Shown piece after piece: positions 63,072 to 64,000 of a DNA stretch of 64,000 nt. The notes beneath the pieces are model-generated. The model had not been told where the DNA came from, did not search any database, and worked only from the letters and a program-made list of their open reading frames with translations. Source of the DNA: Arion vulgaris. Taxonomy: Eukaryota; Mollusca; Gastropoda; Stylommatophora; Arionidae. Both the position numbers and the translations under genes were made by a program. The stretch lies in NCBI GenBank assembly GCA_020796225.1, contig CM036762.1, positions 10,489,633 through 10,553,632 on the forward strand, given 5' to 3'. Position 1 is the stretch's first letter. The number at the start of each line of letters is the position of its first letter.

Positions 63072-63114
63072 CTAAGTGAGGCAAAACAGAAGTGGAAAAA
63101 CAATTATTGTGATA

Positions 63115-63475
63115 AAAACGGACAGTCTGACTGATAAAAAAAATATGTGGAAAGTGAAATATTGAAATAAAAAAAGGACAGTCTGATTTGGGTGGTGGTG
63201 GTGGTGATTTGGGAGGGGGAGGAAAATATTGAGTTTAAAAAAGGACAGTCTGACGAGGAAAAAAAAAGTAGAAAAGGCAAATATTTAGATAAAATAAAGA
63301 CTGACTGAGGATAAAAAAAAGTAGAAAAGGCAAATATTTAGATAAAATAAAGACTGACTGAGGATAAAAAAAAGTAGAAAAAGGCAAATATTGAGATTAA
63401 AAAAAAGGACTGAGGGAAAAAAAGTGGAAATGGCAAATACTGAAATAAAAAAGGAACTGTAAGAATATTGGGGGA
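63115..63475. repeat. About 58-bp minisatellite in the galactosyltransferase-like intron
   Basis: The unit is 'aaagactgactgaggataaa' with 'aaaaaagtagaaaaggcaaa' and 'tatttagataaaat'. About five copies; the left ones are more diverged and carry a GGTGGT run. Confidence 0.88.
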
Positions 63476-63700
63476 GGGGGAGAAGTGGTGAGATGAATAG
63501 TGAGATGAAGAAAATACAAGTTAATATTGATCAATACTATAACAGTGGCTGTGGTACTGGAAAGGTAACATAATGAGGGCAATTAGTGAGTGTAAAATGA
63601 TAGCAACCGATGATGCTGATAGAGATAGTGCTAGATTATGGTGATGATAATGTGAAATGTGGTAAAAATGATAAGCGATAAAATGATAATATGAGATAGT

Positions 63701-63903
63701 TTGGTTTTTTCTTTCCGATCCAAAGCACTTGAGCTTGCAGCTCTTCGCTCGGTGTCATGGACATCATAACCCTTCGGTTCGGTGCCACGAACACCGTAAA
63801 TCTGGAGTACATGTGTCTTTTCTGCCAGCCTGCTGAATTGAACCCGCACTCACAGAGGGCTTATCACCCGTCGTCCAACACACTACGAACACGCTGTGCA
63901 GGC
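63701..63903 (-). mobile_element. SINE-E, imperfect TSD
   Basis: ATGAGATAGT / ATGTGATAGT lies at 63691-63700 and 63904-63913. On the - strand head 'cctgcacagcgtgttcgtag', B-box GGTTCAATTC and body. It is more decayed than the other three copies, with a short T run at the end. Confidence 0.85.
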
Positions 63904-64000
63904 ATGTGATAGTATAAAATATGATTACATTTAAATGTAGTTGTGAATATCTGTGAACATAGTGGTTGTTATATTTTGTTTTAAAAACAACCTCGTTACT

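Overview
This window is eukaryotic nuclear DNA from an animal. The evidence is a multi-exon gene with consensus GT-AG introns, an exon of a Golgi glycosyltransferase, and a dense load of LINEs, Penelope-like elements, tRNA-derived SINEs, MITEs and minisatellites. The repeat mix (RTE-like LINEs, Penelope-like elements with a GIY-YIG domain, SINEs ending in GAA repeats) suggests a marine invertebrate, perhaps a mollusc or other lophotrochozoan. That placement is an inference from memory and was not tested by any search.

Layout. 1-22.7 kb is repeat-rich intergenic DNA: a broken LINE (1-2285), several LINE 3' ends, a 1.3-kb non-coding retroposon, a 69-bp tandem array, a hAT-type MITE and a Penelope-like element with inverted flanks. 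22.7-46.4 kb is one host gene on the + strand, read here as CCDC83 (coiled-coil domain containing 83). Eleven exons were assembled by splice sites; every intron phase agrees, and the last exons keep the conserved family C-terminus. Its introns hold most of the repeats of the middle of the window, among them a 36-bp x 35 array, a 24-bp array and at least ten SINE insertions. 46.4-62.7 kb is again repeats: a second Penelope-like element, a mariner-type MITE and seven minisatellite arrays. At the right edge, on the - strand, lies one exon of a beta-1,4-galactosyltransferase / N-acetylgalactosaminyltransferase (GT7 family), whose upstream exons lie beyond the window.

Most repeat boundaries are fixed by target-site duplications (TSDs) that can be read directly, usually 10-15 bp. 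For cross-reference the SINE families are called A to F here. A and B share a central domain and a 3' tail; C starts with a GATT repeat; D and E have tRNA-like heads; F begins near a 'gacttcattgcac' motif. G, H and I are other dispersed repeats.

Three themes deserve attention. (1) Several tandem arrays are amplified from pieces of SINEs (36-bp array from SINE-C, 45-bp from a SINE-B tail, 15-bp from a SINE-A tail, a tail triplication in SINE-B). (2) The flanks of the Penelope-like elements carry a hammerhead-ribozyme-like core in which the usual C3-G8 pair is mostly replaced by U3-A8; one copy lies in sense orientation in a CCDC83 intron. (3) A GC-rich 1.3-kb retroposon without an ORF is present in two full copies with TSDs and shares its 3' tail with short SINEs. 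CCDC83 itself appears to have lost single bases in exon 1 and exon 7, which are either assembly errors or real damage.
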